A stretch of 64,000 nt of DNA, taken from the NCBI GenBank assembly GCA_013289695.1, contig JABCZK010000008.1, positions 97,649 to 161,648 on the forward strand, written 5' to 3'. Under the pieces are notes generated by a model, which was given only the letters and a program-made list of their open reading frames with translations, searched no databases and was not told where the DNA came from. The DNA is from Acidobacteriota bacterium. Its GTDB lineage: Bacteria; Acidobacteriota; Terriglobia; Acidiferrales; UBA7541. Below are positions 1-9,667 of this stretch, piece after piece. How positions within the stretch are numbered: position 1 is the stretch's first letter; each line of letters starts with the position of its first letter. The translations under genes and the position numbers were made by a program.

Positions 1-1
1 G

Positions 2-256
2 TTGATTTTCACGCTCTCGCTCGATGAAATCGCCGTCAGTTTTTTCCTAATTGGCCGCGACAATACGCTGCCGCTGGAAATCTGGTCGCGCCTGCGCCGC
101 GGCATCACTCCGGAAATCAACGCCATTTCCACGCTGATTTTGTTCTTTTCCATTGGAATGATTTTGCTCTGGTACCGCCTGAGAACTCGTTTGCAGGGCG
201 CTAAGGAATCCGCCGCGCCACTGGTTCCCGCCTCGATTGAAGGAGAAACCGCGTGA
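2..256 (+). CDS. ABC transporter permease, PotC-like, C-terminal part (gene enters from the left edge)
   Basis: This is the C-terminal 84 residues of an inner-membrane permease cut by the window edge. The opening FTLSLDEIAVSFFLIG, the following LPLEIWSRLRRGITPEINAIST and a final hydrophobic segment (about residues 41-60) match the end of PotC-type permeases, which pair with PotA, PotB and PotD to import spermidine or putrescine. The true start lies outside the window. Its stop codon overlaps the GTG start of the next gene (GTGA at 253-256), so the two are probably translationally coupled and belong to one operon. The polyamine substrate is inferred from family resemblance and from the neighbouring amine oxidase; another compatible solute or amino compound is possible. 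Confidence 0.75.
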   Translation: MIFTLSLDEIAVSFFLIGRDNTLPLEIWSRLRRGITPEINAISTLILFFSIGMILLWYRLRTRLQGAKESAAPLVPASIEGETA

Positions 257-1782
257 CCGAAACGCGCAGGGATTTTTTGAAATTTGTCGTGGCCGGCTCG
301 GTCGCCGCGGGATGTCCCGTAAATCTTTCGCTGCTCAATGTGGAAACCGGCCCGACGCCGCAACTCGACGGCGATCATTTTGCAATCTGCCATGAAGTGC
401 GCGACGGCCAACCGTTCGATAAGCCGGCGGTATCCAGCCGGCACGATGTGGTGATCGTCGGCGGCGGCGTCAGCGGCCTGAGCGCCGCCTATTTTCTGCG
501 CGGCCGCGATTTTTTGCTGCTCGAAAAAGAAACGCACTGGGGCGGGAACGCGTACCTGCAGGAATATCAAGGCCAAGCCTACGCCACCGGCTCCGCGTTT
601 GATGAAAAGGACACGGCCAGCGAGCAACTCGCCCGCGAAATCGGCCTGGTCGAGTTGCCAATTAATTTTCCGGATCCCACCATCGTCGCAGGAAAATGGG
701 TACCGGACACATGGCGCGGCGGATTGGATCAACTCCCCTACTCGGACTCCGTGCGCGAAAGCTTCAAGAAATTCCGCACGGAGTTTAAGGCGCTCGATCC
801 CGATAAAAACGCGCAACAACTCGACAGCCTGCCGCTCTCGAACTATCTCAAGGGCTATGCACCCGAACTCAAGAAATGGTGGGACGCCTACGGCCTATCC
901 AATTGGGGCGCGAATTCCGCTGACGCCTCCGCGCTCGTCGCCGTTGAAGATCTGCAATACATGTCCGCCGACGAGGACGTTCGCAGAACCTTGCCGGGCG
1001 GAAACGGCGCGCTCTCGCGCCAGCTGGCGACTACGCTAGAACCAAAATACGGCCAACAGATGATCGGCGACGCGACGATTGTTTCCCTGGACCCGCAAAA
1101 GGCCGAGGTGCACATCACCTACGTCCAAGCAGGCCAGCTGCGCACGGTCGCCGCGAAATACGTGATCATGGCCACGCCGAAATTCATCACCGCGCGCCTG
1201 ATTTCAGGGCTTCCCGACGCGCAGCACGAAGCCATGATGTCGTTCCGTTACTGCCCCTATCCGGTGATCAACATGATTTTCGATAAGCCCATCTACAATC
1301 GCGCCTACGACACCTGGTGCCCCGGCAACTCCTTCACCGATTTTATCGTCGCGGATTGGGTGCTGCAGAAACAGCCGGGCTACGCGCAGAAAAATAATAT
1401 TCTCACTTTCTACACGCCGATTTCGGAATTGCATCGCGACCGGCTGCTCACCGTGGATGGCTGCCAGAGAATCGCGGAAAAAGTACTCCAGGATTTTCAG
1501 AACCTCGCGCCCGAATTCAGCGCCGCCGAACCGATCGAGGTGCACATGTACCGCCGCGGGCATCCTATGTTTTTGCCCACGCCGGGGCTATTCACGAAAG
1601 TGATCCCCGTGGCGAACCAGCCATTTGGTCGGGTCGCTTTCGCCAATACCGATTCGGTGGGGCCTGTTTCTGAAATTGGCGGAGCGGTGGAAGCGGCGCG
1701 TCACGCGGTAGAGTGGACGGAAAAGCAAATGGCTGCGCCGGCGCGTTCAACTGGAAAAGCCGCCGCAGGCGCACGAAAATAA
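253..1782 (+). CDS. Tat-exported FAD-dependent amine oxidase / NAD(P)-binding protein
   Basis: A 509-residue flavoprotein. The N-terminus has a twin-arginine signal (RRDFLKF at about residues 5-11) followed by a short hydrophobic stretch, so it is probably folded with FAD and exported to the periplasm. A Rossmann dinucleotide motif VIVGGGVSGLSAAY lies near residues 67-80, and the C-terminal VAFANTDSVGPVSEIGGAVEAA matches the FAD-closing segment of flavin amine oxidases. GTG was chosen as start because GAAGGAG lies just upstream and the start overlaps the permease stop. Being coupled to a PotC-like permease, it may oxidise a polyamine or a related amine; that substrate is an inference. A perfect hairpin terminator follows about 30 bases downstream. 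Confidence 0.8.
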   Translation: MTETRRDFLKFVVAGSVAAGCPVNLSLLNVETGPTPQLDGDHFAICHEVRDGQPFDKPAVSSRHDVVIVGGGVSGLSAAYFLRGRDFLLLEKETHWGGNAYLQEYQGQAYATGSAFDEKDTASEQLAREIGLVELPINFPDPTIVAGKWVPDTWRGGLDQLPYSDSVRESFKKFRTEFKALDPDKNAQQLDSLPLSNYLKGYAPELKKWWDAYGLSNWGANSADASALVAVEDLQYMSADEDVRRTLPGGNGALSRQLATTLEPKYGQQMIGDATIVSLDPQKAEVHITYVQAGQLRTVAAKYVIMATPKFITARLISGLPDAQHEAMMSFRYCPYPVINMIFDKPIYNRAYDTWCPGNSFTDFIVADWVLQKQPGYAQKNNILTFYTPISELHRDRLLTVDGCQRIAEKVLQDFQNLAPEFSAAEPIEVHMYRRGHPMFLPTPGLFTKVIPVANQPFGRVAFANTDSVGPVSEIGGAVEAARHAVEWTEKQMAAPARSTGKAAAGARK

Positions 1783-1810
1783 TCTGATCCGCAAAATCCT
1801 CGCCACAACA

Positions 1811-1846
1811 AAAAAGGCATCCGGGGAGAGAGCCGGATGCCTTTTT
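1811..1846. terminator. Bidirectional intrinsic terminator
   Basis: A perfect 14-bp stem pairs 1811-1824 (AAAAAGGCATCCGG) with 1833-1846 (CCGGATGCCTTTTT) around an 8-base loop. The A-run on one side and T-run on the other let it work for the rightward amine oxidase gene and the leftward gene that ends at 1904. Confidence 0.92.
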
Positions 1847-1903
1847 GAAATCTTCCCCGCCAGAGAAAGATTTAGTGGTCACGCGCTACGACAGCTGATC
1901 AAC

Positions 1904-2581
1904 CTACAGCTTGCCTGCCAGATGCAAATTGTGCACGCCGCAGAAAATCGAAAACCCGGCACTTGCGGTCTGCGGCATCCACCAGAAACGCCGGAACAGC
2001 GGGTACTCGCTGCGTTGCATTTGCCGCGCCATCAAATCGAACAGCAGCGGAGCCACCTGCGTGGCCGCGTAGATCGCCGGCGAACCGGCGAAGGGCCGCA
2101 GCATTGGATTATCTTCCACGGCGCCGTGTCCCACGGCCTGGCGCGTCGAATACGCGTCGAAAGCCGCCGCGCCGTGTTGCAACAGCGCCAGAGCCAGCCA
2201 TTGGCGGCGCGAAGGTTGCGAGAACGCTTCCCTGAATTTGTTTTCTTTGGTGGAAGGTTCAGGAATGCGCACGGTCGAGAACGACCGCGCATCGCTGGAC
2301 GTCTCGAAGGCCGCCGTCTTCAGCGCGCCCGAAAACTGGTTCTTGGAATTCTCACTGCTCAGCCGAACCTCGTCGAGGTTCATATGAGTGGAGAATGATT
2401 CGGTAGTCGAGGCGATGTAAACTTCCTCAACCGCAGCGGACGGATCTGAGCTCGCAGGGGCGCTCTCCTTGAAAGAGTTGACAGAGGCTGCGTGAGTCAC
2501 AGGCATCTGAGCGCCAACCGCTTGAGCCGGTGGTGCAGAGAATTGAAGCTGGAACAAAAGCGCTGCTACGGCCAAAACCAT
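1904..2581 (-). CDS. Hypothetical exported protein
   Basis: 225 residues, function not recognised. The ATG at 2581 was chosen because CAGGAG lies 9 bases upstream and the protein then begins with a signal-peptide-like hydrophobic segment ending in PAQA. The middle (about residues 30-125) is low in hydrophobicity and rich in Ser, Glu and Thr, typical of a linker. The C-terminal third is different: SRRQWLALALLQHGAAAFDAYSTR, then NPMLRPF and short hydrophobic stretches, ending GFSIFCGVHNLHLAGKL, suggesting one or two membrane-associated helices. It converges on the amine oxidase gene across the shared terminator. Its coding sequence is convincing, but its role is unknown. Confidence 0.6.
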   Translation of the reverse strand: MVLAVAALLFQLQFSAPPAQAVGAQMPVTHAASVNSFKESAPASSDPSAAVEEVYIASTTESFSTHMNLDEVRLSSENSKNQFSGALKTAAFETSSDARSFSTVRIPEPSTKENKFREAFSQPSRRQWLALALLQHGAAAFDAYSTRQAVGHGAVEDNPMLRPFAGSPAIYAATQVAPLLFDLMARQMQRSEYPLFRRFWWMPQTASAGFSIFCGVHNLHLAGKL

Positions 2582-2891
2582 GGAAGGGGGCTCCTGTAAT
2601 CGCCTAGCGCGATACCGAAGTGCACGGGTAGGACCAAGTTGGGGCCGCAACTTATCCCTTTTATTTACAGCATCTTACGTCTGATGTGACGCGGTTTGCC
2701 TATCGCTTTGCAGCCGTGGAAAGGAAATCGCTTTCCCTCTACCAGTACTGCCGTTACCCAGCTAACTCCCTGAATCGCCTGAATCTAGTGCCGCCCGGTT
2801 CGCGGGACTTTCGCATTTGTCGCGCCGCGTTGTGGCTGATTTCGATGTAGAATCCGCCGACTGTTTCGTGGCTGCGCTGCGTGGAGGAATC
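2582..2891. other. Intergenic region between divergent genes
   Basis: About 310 bases between two divergent starts. No gene, repeat or RNA was recognised. It must hold both promoters; a weak -10-like TAGAAT at 2848-2853 is the best candidate for the rightward gene, without a convincing -35. Confidence 0.5.
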
Positions 2892-4184
2892 ATGAAACGA
2901 TTCTCTTTTTTGACTCTGTGGCTGGGGCTATGCGCGTGCGCATGGGCGGCCGATCCTCCCGTTACATATGTCCGCGCCGGAAAGCTGCTCGACGTGCGCT
3001 CCGGGAAAATGCTGACGGATCAAGTCATCGTGATTCGCGGCGAAAAAATTGAGCGCGTAGCCGGCTCTGCGCAGGTACAAATTCCCGCGGGAGCCAGTGC
3101 CCTAGATCTGTCGCGCGCGACGGTGCTTCCCGGGTTGATTGATGCGCATACGCATCTTTTTCTCACGGGCGAAGACAACGGCCGCTACGACGAACAACTC
3201 CTCAAGGAATCCTGGCAATATCGCACCATCGAAGCCGTCGTGAACGCCAAGCGCGACCTGGATGCCGGATTCACTACGATGCGCGACGTGGAAACCGAAG
3301 GCGCAATGTACAGCGATGTGGACGTGCGCAACGCGATCAACCGCGGATTGATTCCTGGCCCGCGCCTGCAAGTGGCGACGCGCGCAATTTCCACGACTGG
3401 CGGCTATCCGCTCGAGGGTTATTCGCCGGAAGTCACCGTGCCATCCGGCGCACAGATCGTGGATAGCCCGGAGGAAGCCCGCAAGGCCGTGCGCGAACAA
3501 GTGAAATACGGCGCCGACCTGATAAAGATTTACGGGACGCACAAGTTTCATTTCACGGCTGACGGGAAAATGATGAGCATGCCAACTTTCACCCTGGAGG
3601 AAGTCCTTGCGATCGTGAACGAAGCGCACAGCGAAGGCCGAAAAGTGGCGTGCCACGCTTACGGTGGCGCGGGCCTGAAGAATTGCCTCGACGGCGGAGT
3701 AGATTCCATCGAGCACGGCCTGGATCTAGATGATGCAGCCGTCGCGGAAATGGTCGCCAAGGGAATTTGGCTGGTGCCTACGTTATACGTTTATGAAGGT
3801 TCAACGCGCGCCGAGGACGATGCCGCGAGCGGTGGAAAAGTCAGCCGCGCAAGTCTGCATGAGCCGAGTTTTCGGAAAGCACTGGCAGCCGGAGTAAAAA
3901 TTGCTTTCGGCACCGACGTCGGACCGTTTCCACACGGCACCCAGGCTGTGGAATTCGAGTACATGACGAAATTCGGGATGTCACCGCTCGCTGCGATTCA
4001 GTGCGCTACGACGCGCGCCGCCGAATTGATGGGCTGGTCCGATCAGGTGGGCGCGATTGCCCCTGGAACCTTCGCGGACATTATTGCCGTGGAAGGAAAT
4101 CCGCTGGAGGACATCAAGCAGCTGGAACAGGTGAAATTCGTGATGAAGGGCGGGCAGGTGGTGCGCAACGATCTCACAAAATAG
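2892..4184 (+). CDS. Exported metal-dependent amidohydrolase (imidazolonepropionase/prolidase-like)
   Basis: 430 residues with an N-terminal signal peptide (MKRFSFLTLWLGLCACAWAA). The start is supported by GGAGG just upstream. The amidohydrolase TIM-barrel signature is complete: DAHTHLF (metal-binding HxH near residue 83), the lysine in DLIKIYGT that is usually carbamylated, CHAYG, SIEHG and FGTDVG. The flanking beta-sandwich is visible in the LDVRSGKMLTDQVIVIRGEKI start and the closing PGTFADIIAVEGNPLEDI. The family includes periplasmic Xaa-Pro dipeptidases and organophosphate or imidazolone hydrolases; the exact substrate cannot be read from sequence. It is a single transcription unit converging on the heme operon. 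Confidence 0.85.
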   Translation: MKRFSFLTLWLGLCACAWAADPPVTYVRAGKLLDVRSGKMLTDQVIVIRGEKIERVAGSAQVQIPAGASALDLSRATVLPGLIDAHTHLFLTGEDNGRYDEQLLKESWQYRTIEAVVNAKRDLDAGFTTMRDVETEGAMYSDVDVRNAINRGLIPGPRLQVATRAISTTGGYPLEGYSPEVTVPSGAQIVDSPEEARKAVREQVKYGADLIKIYGTHKFHFTADGKMMSMPTFTLEEVLAIVNEAHSEGRKVACHAYGGAGLKNCLDGGVDSIEHGLDLDDAAVAEMVAKGIWLVPTLYVYEGSTRAEDDAASGGKVSRASLHEPSFRKALAAGVKIAFGTDVGPFPHGTQAVEFEYMTKFGMSPLAAIQCATTRAAELMGWSDQVGAIAPGTFADIIAVEGNPLEDIKQLEQVKFVMKGGQVVRNDLTK

Positions 4185-4226
4185 GCGCACGCAGATTCGC
4201 GCTTTGCTCTGCTGTCGTTCGGCGAG

Positions 4227-5573
4227 CTAGAGCTCCGCCAAGCTCTCCCGCGCTGCGGAGATGGTACGGTCAATGTCCGCGTCGGTGTGCGCGGCAGAGA
4301 CGAACAGGGCTTCGTATTGCGAAGGCGGCAGAAAAATTCCGCGTTCGAGCATTTCCTGAAAAAACTTCCCGAAACGCACTGTGTCGGATTTCTTCGCGTC
4401 GTCGTAGTTACGCACCGGCCGCTCGCAGAAAAATAGCGTCAGCAGCGAGCCCGCGACATTCACTTGCCCAGGAACGCCTGCTTTCTTCAGCGCATTGCGC
4501 AAACCTTCGGCCAAGCGCTGTGTTCTGCGATTCACGGCGTCGTAAAATCCCGGCGCTTCGAGCTTGGGCAGAGTGGCGAGGCCGGCGCGCATCGCCAGCG
4601 GATTGCCTGAAAGCGTGCCAGCCTGATAGACCGGACCCAGCGGCGCGACGCGTTCCATGATGTGCCGCTTACCTCCGTAGGCCGCCACCGGCATTCCGCC
4701 GCCGATAATTTTCCCCATCACCGTAAGATCCGGATCAATTCCGTAAACGCTTTGCGCGCCGCCATACGCCATGCGAAAACCGGTAATCACTTCGTCGAAA
4801 ATCAGCAGCGCGCCTTCCCTCTTCGACATTTCGCGCAAAGCTTCCAGAAATCCCAGCGCAGGCGCCACCACTCCCATATTCGCGGCCACCGGTTCCACGA
4901 TGATCGCCGCGACTTTGCCGGCGTGCTGGCGAAACAGCTTCTCGACGCCGGCCAGATCGTTGTACGGCGCGTTCAGCGTCAGCCTGGCGAAAGCTTCGGG
5001 GACTCCCGGACACGCAGCGATGCCCAGCGTCGCAAGCCCCGAACCCGCTTCGGAAAGAAATCCGTCGGAATGTCCGTGGTAACAGCCCTCGAACTTGATC
5101 ACCAGGTCGCGCTCCGTGAATGCGCGCGCCAGGCGCGCCGCGGACATCGCCGCTTCCGTTCCCGAGCTTACAAAGCGCACCATCTCGACCGACGGAACCG
5201 CGCGCGTTATTTTTTCGCCCAGCTCAATTTCCAGCGGCGAGGTCATTCCGTAGCTCGTGCCGCGCCCGGCCTGATCGGAAACCGCTGCTACCACGTCCGG
5301 ATGCGCGTGCCCCAAAATCAGCGCGCCCCAGGAGCACACGTAATCGAGGTATTCGCGACCATCCACGTCGAAAAGCCGCGTGCCCTGCGCGTAATCGATT
5401 ACGAGCGGCGTACCACCCACGGCGCGAAATGCGCGCACCGGGCTATCCACACCGCCGACTAGTGTTTTCTTCCCACGCTCGAAAAGCTCCGTGGAACGTG
5501 GGCGCGCGTTGGCCGTTGCTGAGGCGACGCCGCCGTTTTTTTCTTTCGCGCTTTTTACCGTCTCGCTCGCCAT
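4227..5573 (-). CDS. hemL: Glutamate-1-semialdehyde 2,1-aminomutase
   Basis: PLP enzyme that converts glutamate-1-semialdehyde to 5-aminolevulinate, second step of the C5 tetrapyrrole pathway. The sequence shows the fold-type I aminotransferase pattern: GGVDSPVRAFRAVGG, FVSSGTEAAMSAARLAR, CYHGHSDGFL, IFDEVITGFRM, then VMGKIIGGGMP containing the Schiff-base lysine, and AGTLSGNPLAM. At 448 residues the length is usual for GSAM. The ATG at 5573 is preferred over the GTG at 5588 because GGGGA lies just upstream. It is the last gene of the leftward hem operon, 33 bases after hemB. A catalytic partner, hemA, is in the same operon. Confidence 0.95.
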   Translation of the reverse strand: MASETVKSAKEKNGGVASATANARPRSTELFERGKKTLVGGVDSPVRAFRAVGGTPLVIDYAQGTRLFDVDGREYLDYVCSWGALILGHAHPDVVAAVSDQAGRGTSYGMTSPLEIELGEKITRAVPSVEMVRFVSSGTEAAMSAARLARAFTERDLVIKFEGCYHGHSDGFLSEAGSGLATLGIAACPGVPEAFARLTLNAPYNDLAGVEKLFRQHAGKVAAIIVEPVAANMGVVAPALGFLEALREMSKREGALLIFDEVITGFRMAYGGAQSVYGIDPDLTVMGKIIGGGMPVAAYGGKRHIMERVAPLGPVYQAGTLSGNPLAMRAGLATLPKLEAPGFYDAVNRRTQRLAEGLRNALKKAGVPGQVNVAGSLLTLFFCERPVRNYDDAKKSDTVRFGKFFQEMLERGIFLPPSQYEALFVSAAHTDADIDRTISAARESLAEL

Positions 5574-5606
5574 GTTTCCCCGTGGCACTCTTAACGTACG
5601 TTCAAC

Positions 5607-6584
5607 TTAACAGTTCTTCAGCCAACGTGCTGCGTCTTTAGCGTGATACGTCAGAATAATATCGGCGCCGGCCCGCTGAATCGCAGTGAGAATCTCCAGC
5701 ACCACGCGCTTTTCATCAATCCAGCCATTGCGCGCCGCCGCTTTCACCATCGAATATTCCCCGCTCACGTTGTATGCGCCGAGCGGCACATCGAATCGTT
5801 CGCGCACGCGTTGCACTACGTCCAGATAAGGCAGCGCCGGCTTCACCATAATAATGTCCGCGCCTTCCTCCAGGTCCAGCGCCACTTCGCGCAACGCTTC
5901 GCGCGCATTCGCCGGATCCATCTGGTAGCTGCGGCGGTCTCCCGATTGCGGGCTTGACTGAGCCGCCTCGCGGAATGGCCCGTAAAAACTGGAACAATAT
6001 TTCGCAGCGTAGGAAAGTATCGCCACATCCTCGAAATTATTTTCATCCAACCGCTGCCGGATCGCTGCCACGCGCCCATCCATCATGTCCGAAGGCGCCA
6101 CCAGATCCGCTCCGGCGCGCGCGTGCGAGAGCGCCGCATCGGCCAGCAGCACCAGGGTGGGGTCGTTTAGAACGTCGCCATCTTTCATCACGCCGCAATG
6201 GCCGTGGCTGGTGTATTCGCACAAGCAGACATCGGCAATCACCAACAAATTCAGCTTGGCTTTGCGGATCGCTTCAATCGCGCGCTGCACTGCGCCATGC
6301 GCGTCGGCGGCTTCGCTGCCCAATTCGTCCTTATGTTCCGGCAGACCAAACAAAATCACGGCGGGAATTCCCAGGCCAGCGACCTCGCGGCATTCTTCCA
6401 CAATCTGATCCACGGATTGCTGGTAGATGCCCGGCATCGAACTGACTTCCTTGCGCACGTTCGTACCGGGGCAGGCGAACATCGGATACACCATGCCGCT
6501 CGCGCTCAAGCGCGTTTCGCGCACGAACCCGCGCAAAGCCTCGTTGCGCCGCAAACGCCGCGGCCGGTGGATGGGAAATGTCAC
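5607..6584 (-). CDS. hemB: Delta-aminolevulinic acid dehydratase (porphobilinogen synthase)
   Basis: Condenses two 5-aminolevulinate molecules to porphobilinogen in the cytoplasm. The 325-residue protein has [16 protein letters not shown] at the N-terminus, a zinc-type cysteine cluster [14 protein letters not shown], the first active-site lysine in [17 protein letters not shown] and the Schiff-base lysine in [10 protein letters not shown]. The cysteine cluster suggests a zinc-dependent rather than a purely magnesium-dependent enzyme. The start is GTG at 6584, chosen because GAGGA sits 5 bases upstream and it keeps a 14-base gap to hemD. It lies between hemD and hemL, in an order consistent with one transcript. 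Confidence 0.96.
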   Translation of the reverse strand: MTFPIHRPRRLRRNEALRGFVRETRLSASGMVYPMFACPGTNVRKEVSSMPGIYQQSVDQIVEECREVAGLGIPAVILFGLPEHKDELGSEAADAHGAVQRAIEAIRKAKLNLLVIADVCLCEYTSHGHCGVMKDGDVLNDPTLVLLADAALSHARAGADLVAPSDMMDGRVAAIRQRLDENNFEDVAILSYAAKYCSSFYGPFREAAQSSPQSGDRRSYQMDPANAREALREVALDLEEGADIIMVKPALPYLDVVQRVRERFDVPLGAYNVSGEYSMVKAAARNGWIDEKRVVLEILTAIQRAGADIILTYHAKDAARWLKNC

Positions 6585-6598
6585 GCGTTCCTCACGAT

Positions 6599-7405
6599 TT
6601 ATTTTTGCCGCTGGAAATACTTCGCGATCGCGTCGGCCAAGCCCGCAGAAGACGAATCATTCGCTTCAATCGCTACGCGCGCGCCGGCTTCGCGCAATGC
6701 CCGCGTGGTGGTGGAACCGATCGTGGCGAATTGTACGCGTTCGGAAAGCCTGGCTAATTCCGCGGGCGGCACGAACGCCGCCAGATTGTGATATGCCGAA
6801 GGGCTGGCGAAAACAATCGCCGCAATTTCCGCCTTCCGCAAAGCGCCGAGAATTTCCGCATCGAGCGATTCGGGCCGCAACGTGCGATATGCCACCACTT
6901 CCTTCACCTGCGCGCCGGCTTCGCGCAAAGCGTCAGGCAAACGATCGTCCACGCGATCGCTGCGCGGCAATAGCACGCGCTTTCCGGCCAGCTGATCGCG
7001 CAACTCCGCGGCCAGCGATTCACCGGTCTGCGTTTGCGCCACATAATCCACGCGCACATCCAGATTCCGCGCCGCCTGCGCCGTCGCCACGCCCACAGCG
7101 GCGATCTTGGGCCGCGGCGGCTGCACCGGCTGCACGTGCGTCAATTCACAGGCGCGCAGAAAAACAAAGCGCACCGCGTTCTGGCTGGTGAAAAGAATCC
7201 AGTCGAGATCCTTTTTGTTGCGCAGCGCCGCATCTAGCTCGGTCGAATCTTCCGGCGGCGCAAAACTCACCGTGGGCATCAGCAGCACTTGCGCGCCCAG
7301 ATTTTCCAGCGCGTCCACCAGTTCCTGCGATTGCTCCTCCGCGCGCGTCACCACCACGCGCTTGCCCGCGAGAGGTTCGCCGGGATGTTTTTCTGGACGA
7401 AACAT
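6599..7405 (-). CDS. hemD: Uroporphyrinogen-III synthase
   Basis: Closes and inverts ring D of hydroxymethylbilane to give uroporphyrinogen III. The 268-residue protein opens with [28 protein letters not shown], the usual first half-domain, and later shows [33 protein letters not shown] and [19 protein letters not shown], which are the recognisable motifs of this poorly conserved family. The ATG at 7405 leaves a 4-base gap to the hemC stop; an upstream TTG at 7423 would overlap hemC by 14 bases. It directly follows hemC, the enzyme that supplies its unstable substrate. Confidence 0.93.
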   Translation of the reverse strand: MFRPEKHPGEPLAGKRVVVTRAEEQSQELVDALENLGAQVLLMPTVSFAPPEDSTELDAALRNKKDLDWILFTSQNAVRFVFLRACELTHVQPVQPPRPKIAAVGVATAQAARNLDVRVDYVAQTQTGESLAAELRDQLAGKRVLLPRSDRVDDRLPDALREAGAQVKEVVAYRTLRPESLDAEILGALRKAEIAAIVFASPSAYHNLAAFVPPAELARLSERVQFATIGSTTTRALREAGARVAIEANDSSSAGLADAIAKYFQRQK

Positions 7406-7409
7406 TCTG

Positions 7410-8351
7410 TCAGGCTTGTCCAACGGACCTTCCCACCATTTGCAGCAGCCGGTCGGCGCCGGCCAGCAGCAGTTCCGCCGCTACTTCGCGTCCTAGATTC
7501 TCAGCATCGGCGGCAGAGTTGCAAACTTTTTCCGCGCGCCAGCGAATCGCTTGCGCGCCATCTTCGGAAAGCACGCAGGCATCCAGCACCATCGCACCAC
7601 CTGCGACGCGAGCCCACGCGCCCAGCGGCAAACGGCAACCGCCCTGCACTTCGGCGAGCAGCGCGCGCTCCGCCTTTACCGCCCGCATCGTATCCTGATC
7701 CATCAAGATGTCCAAAACCTTGAACTCCTCGCGGCGCGGCTCGCAAAATTCCACTCCTAGCGCGCCTTGCCCCACCGCAGGCAGCATCACCTCCGGCGAA
7801 AGCACTTCCGTGATCCGCGACGACAATCCCAGGCGATCAACGCCCGCCTTGGCCAGCACGATTGCATCGTATTCGCCCGCGGCAACCTTGCGCAGGCGCG
7901 TGTCGACGTTGCCGCGCAGCTCGGCTATCTGAAAATCCGGCCGGAACGCTCGCAGTTGCGACGCGCGCCGCAAACTGCTGGTGCCAATGCGCGCGCCGTG
8001 TGGCAATCGCGCGAGCGTCTCGCCACGAACCGAAACCAGCGCATCGCGCGGATCTTCGCGCTTGAAAACCGTGGCGATCCGGCAAACGCCGGAAAACTCC
8101 GTCGGCACATCTTTCATGCTGTGCACGGCCAGGTCCGCGCGCCCATCCAGCAACGAATCTTCCAGCTCCTTCGTGAAAATTCCGATCACGCCGATTTGTT
8201 GCGCCGGCACGGCCACATTCTGATCGCCAGACGTTTTGATCACCACAATCTGCGCGTCCAGGCCGCATGTCTTCTGCAGCGCGTCGCGAAAGTGATTGGC
8301 CTGCCACAACGCCAGCGCGCTGCCGCGCGTCCCAATGCGCAGCGGCTTCAC
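7410..8351 (-). CDS. hemC: Hydroxymethylbilane synthase (porphobilinogen deaminase)
   Basis: Polymerises four porphobilinogens to hydroxymethylbilane. The 313-residue protein begins LRIGTRGSALALWQA, contains IFTKELEDSLLDGRADLAVHSMKDVP and GTSSLRRASQLRAFRPD, and carries the dipyrromethane-cofactor cysteine in VQGGCRLPLGAWA. All three domains are present. The start is a GTG that overlaps the hemA stop codon (GTGA at 8348-8351), indicating translational coupling. Fourth step of the pathway and third gene of the operon. Confidence 0.96.
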   Translation of the reverse strand: MKPLRIGTRGSALALWQANHFRDALQKTCGLDAQIVVIKTSGDQNVAVPAQQIGVIGIFTKELEDSLLDGRADLAVHSMKDVPTEFSGVCRIATVFKREDPRDALVSVRGETLARLPHGARIGTSSLRRASQLRAFRPDFQIAELRGNVDTRLRKVAAGEYDAIVLAKAGVDRLGLSSRITEVLSPEVMLPAVGQGALGVEFCEPRREEFKVLDILMDQDTMRAVKAERALLAEVQGGCRLPLGAWARVAGGAMVLDACVLSEDGAQAIRWRAEKVCNSAADAENLGREVAAELLLAGADRLLQMVGRSVGQA

Positions 8352-9667
8352 TTTTTCCCCGCGTCGAGCCCGAATAAGTGACGAATGGCCTCAAGCCCCG
8401 CCAGGCGCCCGCGCATTCCCCGCCCATGTTGCAATTTCTGCTGGGGCTCTTCCAGCAGCCGCTCGATCAATTCCTCGGTGATGCGTGCGATGCGGTCGCG
8501 CTCCTGCGGAGTCACGTCATCCATTTCCTTCAGCTTCTCACGTATCACCATTTCGCGGTGCAAATGAAACTGCTCGCGTAGGTCGTTGACGATGGACCCG
8601 GCTTCCAACGCCCCGCGCCACGCTTCGAATTTATCAATGTGCTCGGCGATGATCGCTTCGGCGCGCGGTATTTCCGATTCACGCGCTTTCTTGTTCTGCT
8701 CGACGATTTCGCCCAGGTCATCAATATTGTAAAGATACAGATTGTAAAGTCCCGCGGCGGGTTCCGCCACATTGCGCGGCACTCCCAAATCAACCACAAA
8801 AACGGGCTTTCCCGATCGCGCCGCGATGGCTCGCTCCAAAAGTTCGCGCGTCAGGACCGGCCCCGTCGCGCTCACCGACGTCACGATAATATCCGGCACG
8901 CCCAACACCGCTTCCAGCGATTCCCACGCCACAGCCTCGCCGCCTACACGCTGAGCCAGCTCTGCCGCGCGGTCGAACGAGCGATTGATCACGCGCAAAT
9001 TTCCGATCCCGCGATTGCGCATGTGCTCGACCACTTGTTCCGCAACCGCTCCCGCGCCTAGGATGAGCGCCGAATGACCTTTCAAATTGCCGAAAACTCT
9101 TTCGGCAAGTTTCACTCCTGCCAGCGCCACAGACATCGGCCGCGCGCCTACTTCCGTCTCGCTGCGCACGCGCTTGCCCACTTCCAGCGCGCCCTGAAAA
9201 ATACGATTCAGGACCGGCCCGGTCGCGCCGTGATCGAGCGCCTGATTGTAGGCCGTCCGCAGCTGCCCCAGAATTTCCGCTTCGCCCAGCAGCATGGAAT
9301 CCAGGCCCGCCGCGACGCGAAATAGATGGCGCACCGCATCCGGCCCGGCCCAGCGATAAAAACGGCCTTTCAATTCGTCCAGCGGAATTTTGTGGAACGA
9401 AGTGAAATATTCCTCCATCGCCTCTGCAGTGGAGGGCGCAAAATCTCCAGGCACGCCATACAGTTCGCTGCGATTACAGGTGGAAACGACCACCGCCTCT
9501 TCCAGGATTCCGCGTTCCTTCAATTCGTCCGCGGCCTGCAAAGCCTGCTGCGAAGTGAACGCAATCCGCTCGCGCAACTCCACCGGCGCGGTGCGGTGAT
9601 TGCAGCCAATCAGCGCGACTTGAATGCGGATTGCGCCGGCGCGGCTTGGGTTGGTGGCAGTGGGCAT
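8348..9667 (-). CDS. hemA: Glutamyl-tRNA reductase
   Basis: NADPH-dependent reduction of glutamyl-tRNA(Glu) to glutamate-1-semialdehyde, the usual control point of the C5 pathway. The 439-residue protein has GCNHRTAPVELRERIAF, the catalytic cysteine in VVSTCNRSELYG, the Rossmann stretch HSALILGAGAVAEQVVEHM and the C-terminal dimerisation domain (about residues 320-410). The frame stays open upstream for another 199 codons, but that part translates as non-protein-like sequence antisense to the next gene. The ATG at 9667 overlaps the preceding stop (ATGA), which fixes the start. This long open extension could mislead gene callers into a fusion. Confidence 0.96.
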   Translation of the reverse strand: MPTATNPSRAGAIRIQVALIGCNHRTAPVELRERIAFTSQQALQAADELKERGILEEAVVVSTCNRSELYGVPGDFAPSTAEAMEEYFTSFHKIPLDELKGRFYRWAGPDAVRHLFRVAAGLDSMLLGEAEILGQLRTAYNQALDHGATGPVLNRIFQGALEVGKRVRSETEVGARPMSVALAGVKLAERVFGNLKGHSALILGAGAVAEQVVEHMRNRGIGNLRVINRSFDRAAELAQRVGGEAVAWESLEAVLGVPDIIVTSVSATGPVLTRELLERAIAARSGKPVFVVDLGVPRNVAEPAAGLYNLYLYNIDDLGEIVEQNKKARESEIPRAEAIIAEHIDKFEAWRGALEAGSIVNDLREQFHLHREMVIREKLKEMDDVTPQERDRIARITEELIERLLEEPQQKLQHGRGMRGRLAGLEAIRHLFGLDAGKK

